DNA of 64,000 nt from Shinella daejeonensis (GCF_024281235.1 NZ_JAHWXY010000009.1:99603-163602), one strand, 5' to 3'. Numbered from the stretch's first letter, positions 48,738-58,292 are shown. Program-made: numbers and translations. The notes: a model not told the origin generated them from the letters alone.

Positions 48738-50234
48738 ATGCGTGAGATCGGACATTTCATCGACGGCCAGAACGTCGCCGGCACCAGCGGCCGCACTTCC
48801 GACGTCTATAATCCCGCCACCGGCGAGGTTCAGGCGAGGGTGGCTCTGGCCACCGCCGACGAGCTTCAGGCCGCCGTCGACAGCGCCCTTGCCGCACAGC
48901 CGAAATGGGCCGCGACCAATCCGCAGCGCCGCGCCCGCGTCTTCATGCGGTTCGTCGACCTGCTCAACCAGCACATGGACGAACTGGCGACGCTGCTCTC
49001 CAGCGAGCACGGCAAGACGTTCGACGACGCCAAGGGCGACGTCATCCGCGGTCTTGAGGTCTGCGAATTCGTCATCGGCATCCCGCATCTGTCCAAGAGC
49101 GAATTCACCGAGGGCGCAGGCCCGGGCATCGACATGTATTCGCTCCGCCAGCCGGTCGGCGTGGGTGCGGGCATCACGCCCTTCAACTTCCCGGCGATGA
49201 TCCCGATGTGGATGTTCGCGCCGGCCATCGCCTCGGGCAACGCCTTTATCCTGAAGCCCTCGGAGCGCGATCCGTCCGTGCCGATCCGCCTTGCCGAACT
49301 GATGATCGAGGCGGGCCTGCCGAAGGGCGTCCTCAACGTCGTCAACGGCGACAAGAGCGCGGTCGACGACATTCTCGTCCATCCCGATATTTCCGCCGTC
49401 TCCTTCGTCGGTTCGACGCCGATCGCCCGCTACGTCTACGCCACGGCGGCGGCGAACGGCAAGCGCGTCCAGACGTTCGGCGGCGCCAAGAACCACATGA
49501 TCATCATGCCCGACGCCGACCTCGACCAGACCGTGAACGCGCTGATGGGCGCGGGCTACGGAGCGGCCGGCGAGCGCTGCATGGCGGTCTCCGTCGCCGT
49601 TCCGGTCGGCGAGGAAACGGCCGAACGCCTGATCGAGAAGCTGGTTCCGAAGGTCGAAAGCCTGCGCATCGGCCCCTATACCGACGACAAGGCCGACATG
49701 GGCCCGCTCGTCACGAAGGAAGCCAAGGCCCGTGTCACCGGCCTGATCGGCAAGGGCGTGGAAGAGGGCGCCAAGCTCCTCGTCGACGGACGCAATTTCA
49801 AGCTCCAGGGCTATGAGGACGGGTTCTTCGTCGGTGGCTGCCTGTTCGACCACGTCACCGAGGACATGGAGATCTACAAGACCGAGATCTTCGGCCCGGT
49901 GCTCTCGGTCGTGCGGGCGAAGAATTACGAGGAAGCGCTGTCGCTGCCGATGAAGCACGAATACGGCAACGGCGTCTCCATCTATACCCGCGACGGCGAC
50001 GCCGCCCGCGACTTCGCCAGCCGCATCAACATCGGCATGGTCGGCATCAACGTACCGATCCCGGTTCCGCTCGCCTATCATTCCTTCGGCGGCTGGAAGG
50101 CCTCCTCCTTCGGCGACCTCAACCAGTACGGCACCGACTCGATCAAGTTCTGGACCCGCACCAAGACGGTGACGAGCCGCTGGCCGTCGGGCATCAAGGA
50201 CGAGGCCGAATTCGCCATGCCGACGATGAAGTAA
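48738..50234 (+). CDS. mmsA: Methylmalonate-semialdehyde dehydrogenase (CoA-acylating)
   Basis: A 498-residue aldehyde dehydrogenase that converts methylmalonate (or malonate) semialdehyde to propionyl-CoA (or acetyl-CoA) in valine and inositol breakdown. Catalytic C281 lies in GAAGERCMAVS. The usual glutamate base is replaced, FGGAKNH in place of ELGGKN, the mark of CoA-acylating MMSDH. The same enzyme is named IolA in inositol pathways. Monocistronic, with its own terminator. It could also accept aldehydes from the neighbouring dehydratase pathway, but nothing in the sequence shows that. Confidence 0.95.
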   Translation: MREIGHFIDGQNVAGTSGRTSDVYNPATGEVQARVALATADELQAAVDSALAAQPKWAATNPQRRARVFMRFVDLLNQHMDELATLLSSEHGKTFDDAKGDVIRGLEVCEFVIGIPHLSKSEFTEGAGPGIDMYSLRQPVGVGAGITPFNFPAMIPMWMFAPAIASGNAFILKPSERDPSVPIRLAELMIEAGLPKGVLNVVNGDKSAVDDILVHPDISAVSFVGSTPIARYVYATAAANGKRVQTFGGAKNHMIIMPDADLDQTVNALMGAGYGAAGERCMAVSVAVPVGEETAERLIEKLVPKVESLRIGPYTDDKADMGPLVTKEAKARVTGLIGKGVEEGAKLLVDGRNFKLQGYEDGFFVGGCLFDHVTEDMEIYKTEIFGPVLSVVRAKNYEEALSLPMKHEYGNGVSIYTRDGDAARDFASRINIGMVGINVPIPVPLAYHSFGGWKASSFGDLNQYGTDSIKFWTRTKTVTSRWPSGIKDEAEFAMPTMK

Positions 50235-50257
50235 CCAACCTTTTTACGATTTTCAGG

Positions 50258-50282
50258 AAAGGGCTCCCGCGGGGGCCCTTTT
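50258..50282 (+). terminator. Terminator of mmsA
   Basis: AAAGGGC and GCCCTTT arms around a GC-rich self-complementary centre, ending in TTTTC, 24 bases after the stop. Confidence 0.75.
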
Positions 50283-50376
50283 CATTTGCCCCTGGCCGTG
50301 CTCTTGGCGGGAACGGGCGGGCGGACATGCTGCGCTCTTTCGTTTATGTCTTTCAGCACCATTCGAGGGAGATGGA

Positions 50377-51468
50377 ATGTCCAGGACAGACGATTTGCGG
50401 CCTTTCGGCCGTAGCGGCGGGTTTCATCGTGTCGCTTTCACCGGCCGGGCGTCGGAATATTTCGGCATCTGGATCGTCAACGTGCTTTTGACGATCGTCA
50501 CGCTCGGTATCTATTCCGCCTGGGCGAAGGTGCGGCGCAACCGCTACTTTTACGGCAACACCGTGCTGCTCGGCCGCGCATTCGAATATCATGCAAGGGG
50601 CTTGCAGATCCTTGTCGGCCGGGTGATCGTCCTCGGCGGCTTCCTCGTGCTCAACCTGCTCGCCGCTCTCCTTCCCTTTCTCGTCATCCTGCCGCTGATC
50701 GTCGTGCTCGTGGCGCTGCCCTGGCTGGTGGCGCGGGGATTGCGTTTCAGCGCGCGGGTGACCAGCTATCGCAACGTGCGCTTCGATTTCGTGGGCGGAG
50801 CCGGCGGAGCCTTCAAGGCCGTCATCCTCGGCGGCCTGCTTGCCGCCCTCAGCCTCGGCATCCTCGCGCCGCTCGCCTCACGCTGGATGGCGCGCTACGT
50901 CGGCGCGAATCTGCGCTACGGCAACCGCTCCTTCGATACCGATCCGAAACTCGGCCCGCTCTACAAGGTGTGGTTCCTTTCGGTGCTGCTCGCCCTTGTC
51001 GGCCTCGGTCTGATCGCCGCTCTCGCGATTGCAAATCTGCCGCTGCTTGCGGCCCTGTTCGAAGCGCCGGGGATCCTGTCGCCGGGGGAGCGGATCCCGA
51101 TCGTCCTCGCCGCGATCGCCGGCTATGCCGTGCTTTTTGCGACATTCGGCGTCGTCAGCCAGTTCTACCGGGCGGGTGTGCGCAACATCGTCTGGTCGGC
51201 GACAACCTTCGACGGCCGTCACCGGCTGGCAAGCGACCTGTCCCGCCGGCGCTACGTCTGGATCGCCCTTTCCAACGTGATCGTGACCATCGCGACGCTG
51301 GGCTTGATGCGGCCCTGGGCGGCCGTGCGCCTGGCGCGTTATACATGGGAGCACACCGGCGTGACCTTCGATGGCGATGTCGGCGAGATTTTCGATACGA
51401 TCCGGCAGGAGGGATCCGCCATCGGCGCGGAATTCATGGATCTGGAAGGAATCGAGTTTGGTTTCTGA
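50377..51468 (+). CDS. YjgN family (DUF898) inner-membrane protein
   Basis: A 363-residue polytopic protein made of two similar halves of three or so helices each. Characteristic segments are FTGRASEYFGIWIVNVLLTI near residue 24 and the repeated YSAWAKVRRNRYFYGNT / MRPWAAVRLARYTWEHT pattern. Function is unknown in the family. It overlaps the following M48 protease gene by 11 bases, the usual YjgN-M48 pairing, which suggests the two act together in the envelope. Confidence 0.85.
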   Translation: MSRTDDLRPFGRSGGFHRVAFTGRASEYFGIWIVNVLLTIVTLGIYSAWAKVRRNRYFYGNTVLLGRAFEYHARGLQILVGRVIVLGGFLVLNLLAALLPFLVILPLIVVLVALPWLVARGLRFSARVTSYRNVRFDFVGGAGGAFKAVILGGLLAALSLGILAPLASRWMARYVGANLRYGNRSFDTDPKLGPLYKVWFLSVLLALVGLGLIAALAIANLPLLAALFEAPGILSPGERIPIVLAAIAGYAVLFATFGVVSQFYRAGVRNIVWSATTFDGRHRLASDLSRRRYVWIALSNVIVTIATLGLMRPWAAVRLARYTWEHTGVTFDGDVGEIFDTIRQEGSAIGAEFMDLEGIEFGF

Positions 51469-52534
51469 CCCGGCGATCGTCGCCGCCGGCGAGTGGCACC
51501 CGCCCGGCTCCAGCCGGTCGCAGGAGGCGCGTCTCGTGGCGCGGGACGGAAAGCTTGTCGTCCTGGCGACGCAAGGCGGCGTGCCGCTTGCCGAAGCCGC
51601 GCCGGCGCGGCTTGCAATCTCCGCACGCGTCGGCTCGATCCCCCGCCGCATCACGTTTCCCGACGGCTCGGTCTTCGAGACCCGGGACAATGCGGGGATC
51701 GACGCCTGTCTTGTCGCGCAAGGCCGTCGCGGCGCCGGCGTCGTTCACTGGCTGGAGCAGTTCCGCCTTCGTCTCGCGGTGATCGTCCTCGTCGCCTTCG
51801 TGCTCGGCGGCGCGGTCTATCGCTGGGGCGTGCCGGCGCTGGTCGAAGTGGCGATATGGGTGACGCCGCCCGCCGTGCCGCAGCTGATGGCGAAAACGAC
51901 GATGGAGACGCTCGACGTCACCGCCTTCTCGCCGACCGCCCTTGCCGGATCGCGCCGGCGCGAGATCGAGGCGGGTTTCGCGCGGATTGCCGCCCGTTCG
52001 TCGCGGGGTGCGGCGGCCTATACGCTGAATTTCTGCGACGGCGGCCTCATCGGGCCGAACGCTTTCGCATTGCCGGACGGCACGCTTGTCGTCACCGACC
52101 AGCTCGTCGAGATGGCGGGAACGGATACCGAGCTGATCGTGGCGGTGCTCGCGCATGAGATCGGACATGTCGAACTGGAGCACAGCCTGCGTCAGCTCTA
52201 CCGCGCCGCCGGCATGGCGGGCCTGATCATGCTGATTGCGGGCGACATCGGCGTGGGCGTCGAGGATATCCTCGCCCAGGGCGGCGGTCTGCTGGCGCTT
52301 TCCCACTCGCGCTCCGCCGAAAGGGAGGCTGACCGTCGCTCGGTGGAACTGATGGCGGCGGCCGGATACGATCCTGCCGCCATCGCCCGCTTCTTCGCCC
52401 TGCTGGAGGACAGGCTCGGCGACCGTGGCGGCGCGACTATTCTTTCCACCCATCCGGATACGCCGGAGCGCCGGAAGGCCGTTCTCGATCATGCTCGCCG
52501 CGTGTCGGAGGCGAGGGGGACGGCCGGACCGTGA
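51458..52534 (+). CDS. M48 family metallopeptidase, membrane-anchored
   Basis: A 358-residue zinc protease. The zinc motif HEIGHVELEH lies at about residue 232 and the third ligand in SAEREADRRSVELM near 290. One membrane helix (LRLAVIVLVAFVLGGAVYRWG, about 105-125) follows a soluble N-terminal domain. I place the start at TTG 51458, eight bases after GGAAGGA and overlapping the yjgN stop; no ATG gives a better site. Topology puts the protease domain outside the cytoplasm. Likely an envelope quality-control protease. Confidence 0.8.
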   Translation: MVSDPAIVAAGEWHPPGSSRSQEARLVARDGKLVVLATQGGVPLAEAAPARLAISARVGSIPRRITFPDGSVFETRDNAGIDACLVAQGRRGAGVVHWLEQFRLRLAVIVLVAFVLGGAVYRWGVPALVEVAIWVTPPAVPQLMAKTTMETLDVTAFSPTALAGSRRREIEAGFARIAARSSRGAAAYTLNFCDGGLIGPNAFALPDGTLVVTDQLVEMAGTDTELIVAVLAHEIGHVELEHSLRQLYRAAGMAGLIMLIAGDIGVGVEDILAQGGGLLALSHSRSAEREADRRSVELMAAAGYDPAAIARFFALLEDRLGDRGGATILSTHPDTPERRKAVLDHARRVSEARGTAGP

Positions 52535-52541
52535 AAACGAT

Positions 52542-52563
52542 ACGGCGGCCCGAAGGCCGCCGT
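52542..52563. terminator. Hairpin between convergent M48 and fbpA genes
   Basis: Perfect ACGGCGGCC-CGAA-GGCCGCCGT. On the minus strand it is followed by TATCGTTTTC, so it should end the fbpA transcript; it may serve both genes. Confidence 0.7.
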
Positions 52564-52595
52564 CCCGTCATGTTTCCTGCCTGCGGAGCGGGGGC

Positions 52596-53642
52596 CTATT
52601 GCTCCGGACCGTCGTTGAAGCCGACCTTGTCGACCAGTTCGGAGGCTTTCTTGCGGTTGGCGGCAATTTCCGAGAGCGCCAGCGTGTCGGGATTGATCGC
52701 GCCGAAGGACTTGACGACGTCGGAGGGCTCGGCGCCCGGCAGCACCGGATATTCGTAAACCTGCTCGGCATAGATCTGCTGGGCGGTGCCGGCCGACAGG
52801 AATTCCATCAGCTTGATGGCGTTTTCCTTGTTCGGCGCATTCTTGGCGAGCGCCATGCCGGAAATATTGACATGGGTGCCGCGATCCCCGTTGTTGGGGA
52901 AGAGAACCTTGATCGCCGCCGCCCAGTCCTTCTGTTCCGGCTCCTTCTCGTTGGTCATCATCAGCCCGACGTAGTAGGTATTGCCGAGGGCCAGATCGCA
53001 TTCGCCGGCCATGATCGCCTTGGCCTGGTCGCGGTCGCCGCCGTCCGGCTTGCGGGCGAGATTGTTCTTCACGCCCCGCAGCCATTCTTCGGTCTTCGCG
53101 TCGCCATGATGAGCGATCATCGAGGCGATAAGGCCGATATTATAGGAATGCTGGCCATCGCGGGTGCAGATCTTGCCTTTCCACTTCGGGTCGGCAAGCT
53201 CCTCATAGGTGATCTCGTCCTGCGCCACGCGTTCCTTGGAAGCGTAGACGACGCGGCCACGAGTGGTCAGTCCGAACCAGTTGCCGCCCGGATCGCGGAA
53301 GTGCGCCGGAATATCCTTGTTGATGATCTCGTCGTCGGTCACCGGCTGGGTGACGCCGCCTTCCACCGCCTCGGTCAGCCGGGAGATGTCGACGGTCAGG
53401 ATCACGTCGGCCGGTGAATTTGCGCCTTCCGCCCGGATACGTTCGACAAGTCCCTTGTCGAGAAACAGGACATTCGTCTGAATGCCGGTTTCCTTCTCGA
53501 ATTCCTCCAGCAGCGGCTGGATGAGATCCGGCTGACGGTAGGAATAGATATTCACCTCGCCGTCCGCGAAAGCGGGGGCGGCCATCGCCATGCCGGCTGC
53601 GGCAAGCGAAAGCGCGGCAAACGATTTACGGACTGGTTGCAT
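52596..53642 (-). CDS. fbpA: Iron(III) ABC transporter periplasmic binding protein
   Basis: A 348-residue periplasmic ferric-ion receptor. A Sec signal peptide (cut after AFA-D at residue 26) is followed by GEVNIYSYRQPDLIQPLL, typical of the FbpA/FutA/AfuA family. The adjacent tyrosines in GNTYYVGLMMT at about 220 are the expected iron ligands. ATG after GGGAGG. An iron-responsive TGA-N9-TCA box sits 23 bases upstream, overlapping the promoter, and the RirA repressor gene diverges from it, so expression should rise in iron shortage. The permease and ATPase are not adjacent. Confidence 0.92.
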   Translation of the reverse strand: MQPVRKSFAALSLAAAGMAMAAPAFADGEVNIYSYRQPDLIQPLLEEFEKETGIQTNVLFLDKGLVERIRAEGANSPADVILTVDISRLTEAVEGGVTQPVTDDEIINKDIPAHFRDPGGNWFGLTTRGRVVYASKERVAQDEITYEELADPKWKGKICTRDGQHSYNIGLIASMIAHHGDAKTEEWLRGVKNNLARKPDGGDRDQAKAIMAGECDLALGNTYYVGLMMTNEKEPEQKDWAAAIKVLFPNNGDRGTHVNISGMALAKNAPNKENAIKLMEFLSAGTAQQIYAEQVYEYPVLPGAEPSDVVKSFGAINPDTLALSEIAANRKKASELVDKVGFNDGPEQ

Positions 53643-53664
53643 GCGAGCCTCCCTATATAAAACA

Positions 53665-53679
53665 TGACTTATTTACTCA
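53665..53679. promoter_or_regulatory. Iron-responsive operator (IRO box)
   Basis: TGACTTATTTACTCA is an exact TGA-N9-TCA, the motif bound by RirA in rhizobia. It overlaps the presumed fbpA promoter and lies in the fbpA-rirA divergent gap. Confidence 0.8.
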
Positions 53680-53853
53680 TCTCCACGACGCCGTTCCGCT
53701 AGTCAAGGGCTCCCTGCCGGCCTGCACGAAGTGATAACGGGAATGTGATTTCTAACCTGAATGTTATTTTCCGCTTTTTGGAATTGTTCAAAACTGCAAA
53801 CAGTCCTATATGTCGTATAGACCTGCATAACGAAACAGGATGCGGAGTTGCCA

Positions 53854-54351
53854 ATGCGCCTGACGAAACAAACCAATTATGCCGTGCGGATGCTGATGTA
53901 CTGCGCGGTCAACGGGGAGACGCTCAGCCGCGTGCCCGAAATCGCCAAGGCCTATGGCGTTTCAGAGCTGTTCCTCTTCAAGATTCTCCAGCCGCTCACC
54001 AAGGCGAAACTGGTGGAGACGGTGCGCGGCCGTAACGGCGGCGTGCGTCTTGCCCGTCCGGCGGCCGACATCACGCTTTTCGACGTGGTGCGGGTTACGG
54101 AGGATTCCTTCGCCATGGCCGAATGTTTCGAGGCCGGCGAGATCGATTGTCCGCTTGTCGACAGTTGCGGGCTCAATGCCGCGTTGCGCAAGGCGCTGAA
54201 CGCCTTCTTCGAGGTGTTGCAGCAATATACGATCGACGATCTGGTCAAGGCGCGGCCGCATATCGGATTGCTGCTCGGCCTGGAAACGGAACTCGCTGCG
54301 AAGCCGCTGGCGCCCGCGCCCGTACAGGTCAGCCCGCTGCCGGCGGCCTGA
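53854..54351 (+). CDS. rirA: Rhizobial iron regulator RirA (Rrf2 family)
   Basis: A 165-residue Rrf2-family repressor that senses iron through an iron-sulfur cluster and represses iron-uptake genes when iron is plentiful. The N-terminal winged helix (RLTKQTNYAVRMLMYCA) is intact, and the cluster cysteines are C91, C99 and C105, the same positions as in characterised RirA. Start is the ATG after GGAG; a TTG two codons earlier is also in frame. Diverges from fbpA over an IRO box. Confidence 0.95.
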   Translation: MRLTKQTNYAVRMLMYCAVNGETLSRVPEIAKAYGVSELFLFKILQPLTKAKLVETVRGRNGGVRLARPAADITLFDVVRVTEDSFAMAECFEAGEIDCPLVDSCGLNAALRKALNAFFEVLQQYTIDDLVKARPHIGLLLGLETELAAKPLAPAPVQVSPLPAA

Positions 54352-54483
54352 CGAGGCCCGTCTGAGGACGGCTTTCGGGAACTTCGGGCCCGCGGTCGCG
54401 GCGCGGCCGATCCCGTCCGGGAACTGACAGGCCGCCGATCACCCTCCTGCCAGAGAGCCGCCCGGCCGGTCCCGTAGCTGCGG

Positions 54484-55206
54484 TTACTGGATGATCTGCT
54501 CGCGAATGGCCTTGGCCACCATCTGCGTGCGGTTGACCACGTCGAGCTTCTTCAGGATTGTCGCGGTGTGGGAATTGACGGTGTGCTCCGAGACGGAAAC
54601 GATGAGGGCGATCTCGCTGGCCGTCTTGCCGTAGGAAATCCAGCGAAGGATTTCCGTCTCGCGCGGCGTCAGCCCCATTCCCGCCTTTTGAGCCAGCACC
54701 GTGCGGTAGAAATAATCGAAGGCGCAATTGGCCTCATAGGCGATCTCGAAATGCCGGTTGCGGGTGATATCGCCACGGTCGCCGAGGAACAGAACGACAT
54801 AGCGCATGCCGCTGATCGTATGAACCGGCACGGACAGGACCGTCTCGAAACCGGTCTGATCGAGGAAATCGTCCCCGTCCTGAAGGCTCGCTTCATCCTT
54901 CGTCTCGTCAGCACGCCAGAGCGTGGAAATGGTTGAGCGGAAGAAGCTGCGAAAGAGCGCCGTTTCGCCCAGATGGTGACGTGCGTCGTAATCTTCCGGC
55001 AATCCCGCCGGCAGGTCGTGCAGCACCAGCCGGCTGGCGAGCGCCGACGAGTCCTGTTCGTTGGTCAGTTGCAGAATGCCGAAATGGTTGAAGCCGCGAC
55101 GCAGCGCCATGGCGTGGAAGATACGGAAGAAGTCGACGCGATTGAGCGCTTTCTCCAGGTCGCATTCGAAATCATATCGCCTGTACTGCCTGGTCAATGA
55201 TGACAC
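54484..55206 (-). CDS. LuxR-family regulator with autoinducer-binding domain (LuxR solo)
   Basis: A 240-residue LuxR protein. The N-terminal autoinducer-binding domain (about 10-165) is followed by a GerE-type helix-turn-helix (LTPRETEILRWISYGKTASEIALIVSVSEHTVNSHTATILKKL, about 175-217). No LuxI synthase is in the window, so it is a solo that senses foreign signals or another ligand. GTG start with a GGAG-rich upstream stretch. A 23-base dyad at 55268-55290 upstream is a candidate binding site. Confidence 0.87.
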   Translation of the reverse strand: MSSLTRQYRRYDFECDLEKALNRVDFFRIFHAMALRRGFNHFGILQLTNEQDSSALASRLVLHDLPAGLPEDYDARHHLGETALFRSFFRSTISTLWRADETKDEASLQDGDDFLDQTGFETVLSVPVHTISGMRYVVLFLGDRGDITRNRHFEIAYEANCAFDYFYRTVLAQKAGMGLTPRETEILRWISYGKTASEIALIVSVSEHTVNSHTATILKKLDVVNRTQMVAKAIREQIIQ

Positions 55207-55267
55207 GTGGCATGCCCCCCGCTCCTCAAGGGCAAATTTAGCGGCGCAATCTTCGTCGGCAAAGGAC

Positions 55268-55290
55268 TTTTGGTGATTTAGGCACCAAAA
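55268..55290. promoter_or_regulatory. Dyad upstream of the LuxR-type gene
   Basis: TTTTGGTG-ATTTAGG-CACCAAAA, perfect eight-base arms, about 62 bases before the LuxR start in the 386-base luxR-dppA gap. Possible autoregulatory box. Confidence 0.45.
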
Positions 55291-55455
55291 TGCAGGTTTT
55301 TTTCTCCCTGTCGCGCCGGACGGGCCGCGCGGCGGGAAGAAAATTCGTGACTTGCAGGCACCGGCTCCGAAAAGGAGCGGGAAAGGGCGTCCCCCAGGAT
55401 GGCCGAAAGCCTCGTGAGGCCGTTATTTACGCGCATTGGCGGCGATCCGCAGGAA

Positions 55456-55471
55456 TTGTCCATTTGGACAA
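55456..55471. promoter_or_regulatory. Dyad upstream of dppA
   Basis: TTGTCCA-TT-TGGACAA, perfect seven-base arms, about 120 bases before the dppA start. Candidate operator; regulator unknown. Confidence 0.45.
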
Positions 55472-55592
55472 AATTGTCGGGAGTCTTATTGCATTCCCAC
55501 GGCAAATGTCGTTCCATCCGCCCAAGGCCGGGGCTTCTTTCGTGCCCGGCGGCCTGACGCAAAGAGAAAAATAACAAGCTGGGAAGCTCACG

Positions 55593-57188
55593 ATGAAAAA
55601 GCTGACTACTCTCCTCGCGGCGACTGCGCTTGCCTCCATGATGGGCACCGCAGCCTGGTCCAAGACGCTCGTCTATTGCTCCGAGGCGTCGCCGGAAGGC
55701 TTCGATCCGGGACTCTACACGGCCGGACAGACCTTCGACGCCTCTTCGCGCACGGTCTATAACCGCCTCGTCGAGTTCAAGCATGGCGGCACCGAGGTCG
55801 AGCCGGGCCTCGCCGAAAGCTGGACGATTTCCGACGACGGCCTCGAATACACCTTCAAGCTGCGCGCGGACGTCAAGTTCCAGACGACCGACTATTTCAC
55901 GCCCACGCGCGACTTCAACGCCGATGACGTGATCTTCTCCTTCGAGCGTCAGATCCGGGAAGACCATCCCTGGAACAAGTATGTCGCGGGGGCCGCGTGG
56001 GAATATGCCGACGGCATGGGCTTCCCGCAGCTCATCAAGTCGATCGAGAAGGTTGACGATCTCACGGTCAAATTCGTCCTCAACCATCCCGAGGCGCCCT
56101 TCATCGCCGACCTCGGCATGGATTTCGCCTCCATCATGTCGAAGGAATATGCCGACAAGCTGGCGGCTGACGGAAAGCTGGAGCAGCTCAACCAGATGCC
56201 GCTCGGCACCGGTCCCTTCACGTTCGTGGCCTATCAGCCGGACGCGGTCATCCGCTACAAGGCCAATCCCGACTATTTCAAGGGCCAGGAAAAGATCGAC
56301 GATCTCATCTTCGCGATCACGACCGATGCGGCCGTGCGCGCCCAGAAGCTGAAGGCGGGCGAATGCCACATCATGCCCTATCCGAATGCGGCCGACGTCG
56401 CCGATCTCAAGGCCGATCCGAACCTGACCGTTCTCGAGCAGCCCGGCCTGAACGTCGCCTATCTCGCCTATAACACCCAGCAAGCGCCTTTCGACAAGGT
56501 CGAGGTTCGCCGCGCTCTCAACATGGCGGTCAACAAGCAGCCGATCATCGATGCGGTCTTCCAGGGCGCGGCGGAGGTTGCCAAGAACCCGATTCCGCCC
56601 ACCATGTGGTCCTATAACAACGCGATCGAGGATGACAAATACGATCCGGAAGCGGCGAAGAAGATGCTGGAGGAAGCCGGCGTCAAGGATCTGAAGATGA
56701 AGATCTGGGCAATGCCGGTCTCGCGTCCCTACATGCTGAACGCGCGCCGTGCGGCCGAACTGATGCAGGCCGATTTCGCCAAGGTTGGCGTCCAGGCGGA
56801 AATCCTTTCCTACGAATGGGCGGAATATCTGAAGCTGTCGCGGGAGGAGGATCGCGACGGCGCCGTCATCATGGGCTGGACGGGCGACAACGGCGACCCG
56901 GACAACTTCCTCGACACGCTGCTCGGTTGCGAGGCCGTCGGCGGCAACAACCGCGCCCAATGGTGCAACGAGGAATTCGACAAGCTGGTGAAGGCGGCCA
57001 AGAAGTCCTCCGATCAGGCGGAACGCACGAAGCTCTACGAGGAAGCGCAGGTGGTCTTCAAGCGTGAGGCGCCGTGGATGACCATCGACCATTCGGTCGG
57101 CTTCATCCCGCTGAGCAAGAAGGTGACGGGGTTCCACATGGACCCGCTCGGCATCCACCGTTTTGACGGCGTCGACATCGCCGAATAA
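55593..57188 (+). CDS. dppA: Dipeptide ABC transporter periplasmic binding protein DppA
   Basis: A 531-residue family-5 peptide-binding protein with a Sec signal peptide (MKKLTTLLAATALASMMGTA, cut near WSK-T). Mature start KTLVYCSEASPEGFDPGLYT is the DppA hallmark, and GWTGDNGDPDNFLDTLLGC near 430 is the conserved peptide-carboxylate region. It binds dipeptides and, in related bacteria, haem or delta-aminolaevulinate. First gene of dppABCDF; ATG follows GGGAAG. Confidence 0.93.
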   Translation: MKKLTTLLAATALASMMGTAAWSKTLVYCSEASPEGFDPGLYTAGQTFDASSRTVYNRLVEFKHGGTEVEPGLAESWTISDDGLEYTFKLRADVKFQTTDYFTPTRDFNADDVIFSFERQIREDHPWNKYVAGAAWEYADGMGFPQLIKSIEKVDDLTVKFVLNHPEAPFIADLGMDFASIMSKEYADKLAADGKLEQLNQMPLGTGPFTFVAYQPDAVIRYKANPDYFKGQEKIDDLIFAITTDAAVRAQKLKAGECHIMPYPNAADVADLKADPNLTVLEQPGLNVAYLAYNTQQAPFDKVEVRRALNMAVNKQPIIDAVFQGAAEVAKNPIPPTMWSYNNAIEDDKYDPEAAKKMLEEAGVKDLKMKIWAMPVSRPYMLNARRAAELMQADFAKVGVQAEILSYEWAEYLKLSREEDRDGAVIMGWTGDNGDPDNFLDTLLGCEAVGGNNRAQWCNEEFDKLVKAAKKSSDQAERTKLYEEAQVVFKREAPWMTIDHSVGFIPLSKKVTGFHMDPLGIHRFDGVDIAE

Positions 57189-57208
57189 GCCGATCTTTCT
57201 GCAACATG

Positions 57209-57257
57209 CCCGGTCAGCCGGGCTTCTCCGGCGGTCGGGATTTTTCCGGACCGCCGG
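57209..57257 (+). promoter_or_regulatory. Two hairpins between dppA and dppB
   Basis: GCCCGG-TCAG-CCGGGC (57209-57224 or so) and CCGGCGGTC / GACCGCCGG (57228-57257, with TTTTT in the loop). They likely limit read-through from the abundant dppA message. Confidence 0.6.
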
Positions 57258-57278
57258 AGACCTTCAGGTAGACCAGCC

Positions 57279-58283
57279 ATGCTGCGCTTTCTTCTCGGAC
57301 GCCTCGCGGTTCTCGTCCCGACGTTCCTGGGCGTCTCCCTTATCGCCTTCTCCTTCATTCGCCTGCTGCCGGGCGATCCGGTAATGCTCATGTCGGGAGA
57401 GCGGGCGATGTCGCCGGAACGGCATGCCCAGGTGATGCACGACCTCGGCCTCGACCGCCCGTTCTATATCCAGTATTTCGACTATCTCGGTTCCATCCTG
57501 CAAGGGGATCTGGGAACCTCCATCGTCACCAAACGCCCCGTTTTCGACGATTTTCTCTCGCTGTTTCCGGCAACCCTGGAACTGTCGCTCTGCGCGATCA
57601 TCCTCGCCATCTGCCTTGGCATTCCGGCCGGGATGCTGGCGGCGGTGAAGCGCGGCACATGGCTCGACCAGTCGGTCATGGGCGTCGCGCTCGTCGGCTA
57701 TTCCATGCCGATCTTCTGGTGGGGCCTGCTGTTGATCATCTTCTTCTCCGGCTATCTCGGCTGGACCCCGGTTTCGGGGCGGATCTCGCTCATGTATTTC
57801 TTCCCGCCGGTCACCGGCTTCATGCTGATCGACAGCCTGCTGTCCGGCCAGGAAGGCGCCTTCAGGTCGGCGCTGACCTATCTGATCCTGCCGACGGTGG
57901 TGCTGGCGACGATCCCGCTTGCGGTGATCGCCCGCCAGACGCGTTCGGCCATGCTGGAGGTGCTGGGAGAAGACTACGTCCGCACCGCACGCGCCAAGGG
58001 CCTCTCGCCCTTCCGCGTCATCGGCGTACATGCGCTGCGCAACGCGATGATCCCTGTCATCACCACGATCGGCTTGCAGGTCGGAGTGCTGCTCGCCGGC
58101 GCGATCCTGACGGAAACCATCTTCTCCTGGCCGGGCATCGGCAAGTGGATGGTGGATGCGGTGTTCAAGCGCGACTATGCGGTGGTGCAGGGCGGCCTGT
58201 TGCTGATCGCCGCCATCATCATGCTGGTCAATCTTCTGGTCGACCTGACGTACGGCCTCGTCAATCCGCGCATTCGCCATTAG
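57279..58283 (+). CDS. dppB: Dipeptide ABC transporter permease DppB
   Basis: A 334-residue inner-membrane permease. First helix at the N-terminus ([26 protein letters not shown]), a periplasmic loop, then the transport domain with docking segment [21 protein letters not shown] near 232. Partner of DppC. The start follows a weak CAGGTAG site after the intercistronic hairpins. Confidence 0.93.
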   Translation: MLRFLLGRLAVLVPTFLGVSLIAFSFIRLLPGDPVMLMSGERAMSPERHAQVMHDLGLDRPFYIQYFDYLGSILQGDLGTSIVTKRPVFDDFLSLFPATLELSLCAIILAICLGIPAGMLAAVKRGTWLDQSVMGVALVGYSMPIFWWGLLLIIFFSGYLGWTPVSGRISLMYFFPPVTGFMLIDSLLSGQEGAFRSALTYLILPTVVLATIPLAVIARQTRSAMLEVLGEDYVRTARAKGLSPFRVIGVHALRNAMIPVITTIGLQVGVLLAGAILTETIFSWPGIGKWMVDAVFKRDYAVVQGGLLLIAAIIMLVNLLVDLTYGLVNPRIRH

Positions 58284-58292
58284 GAGCGGTCC

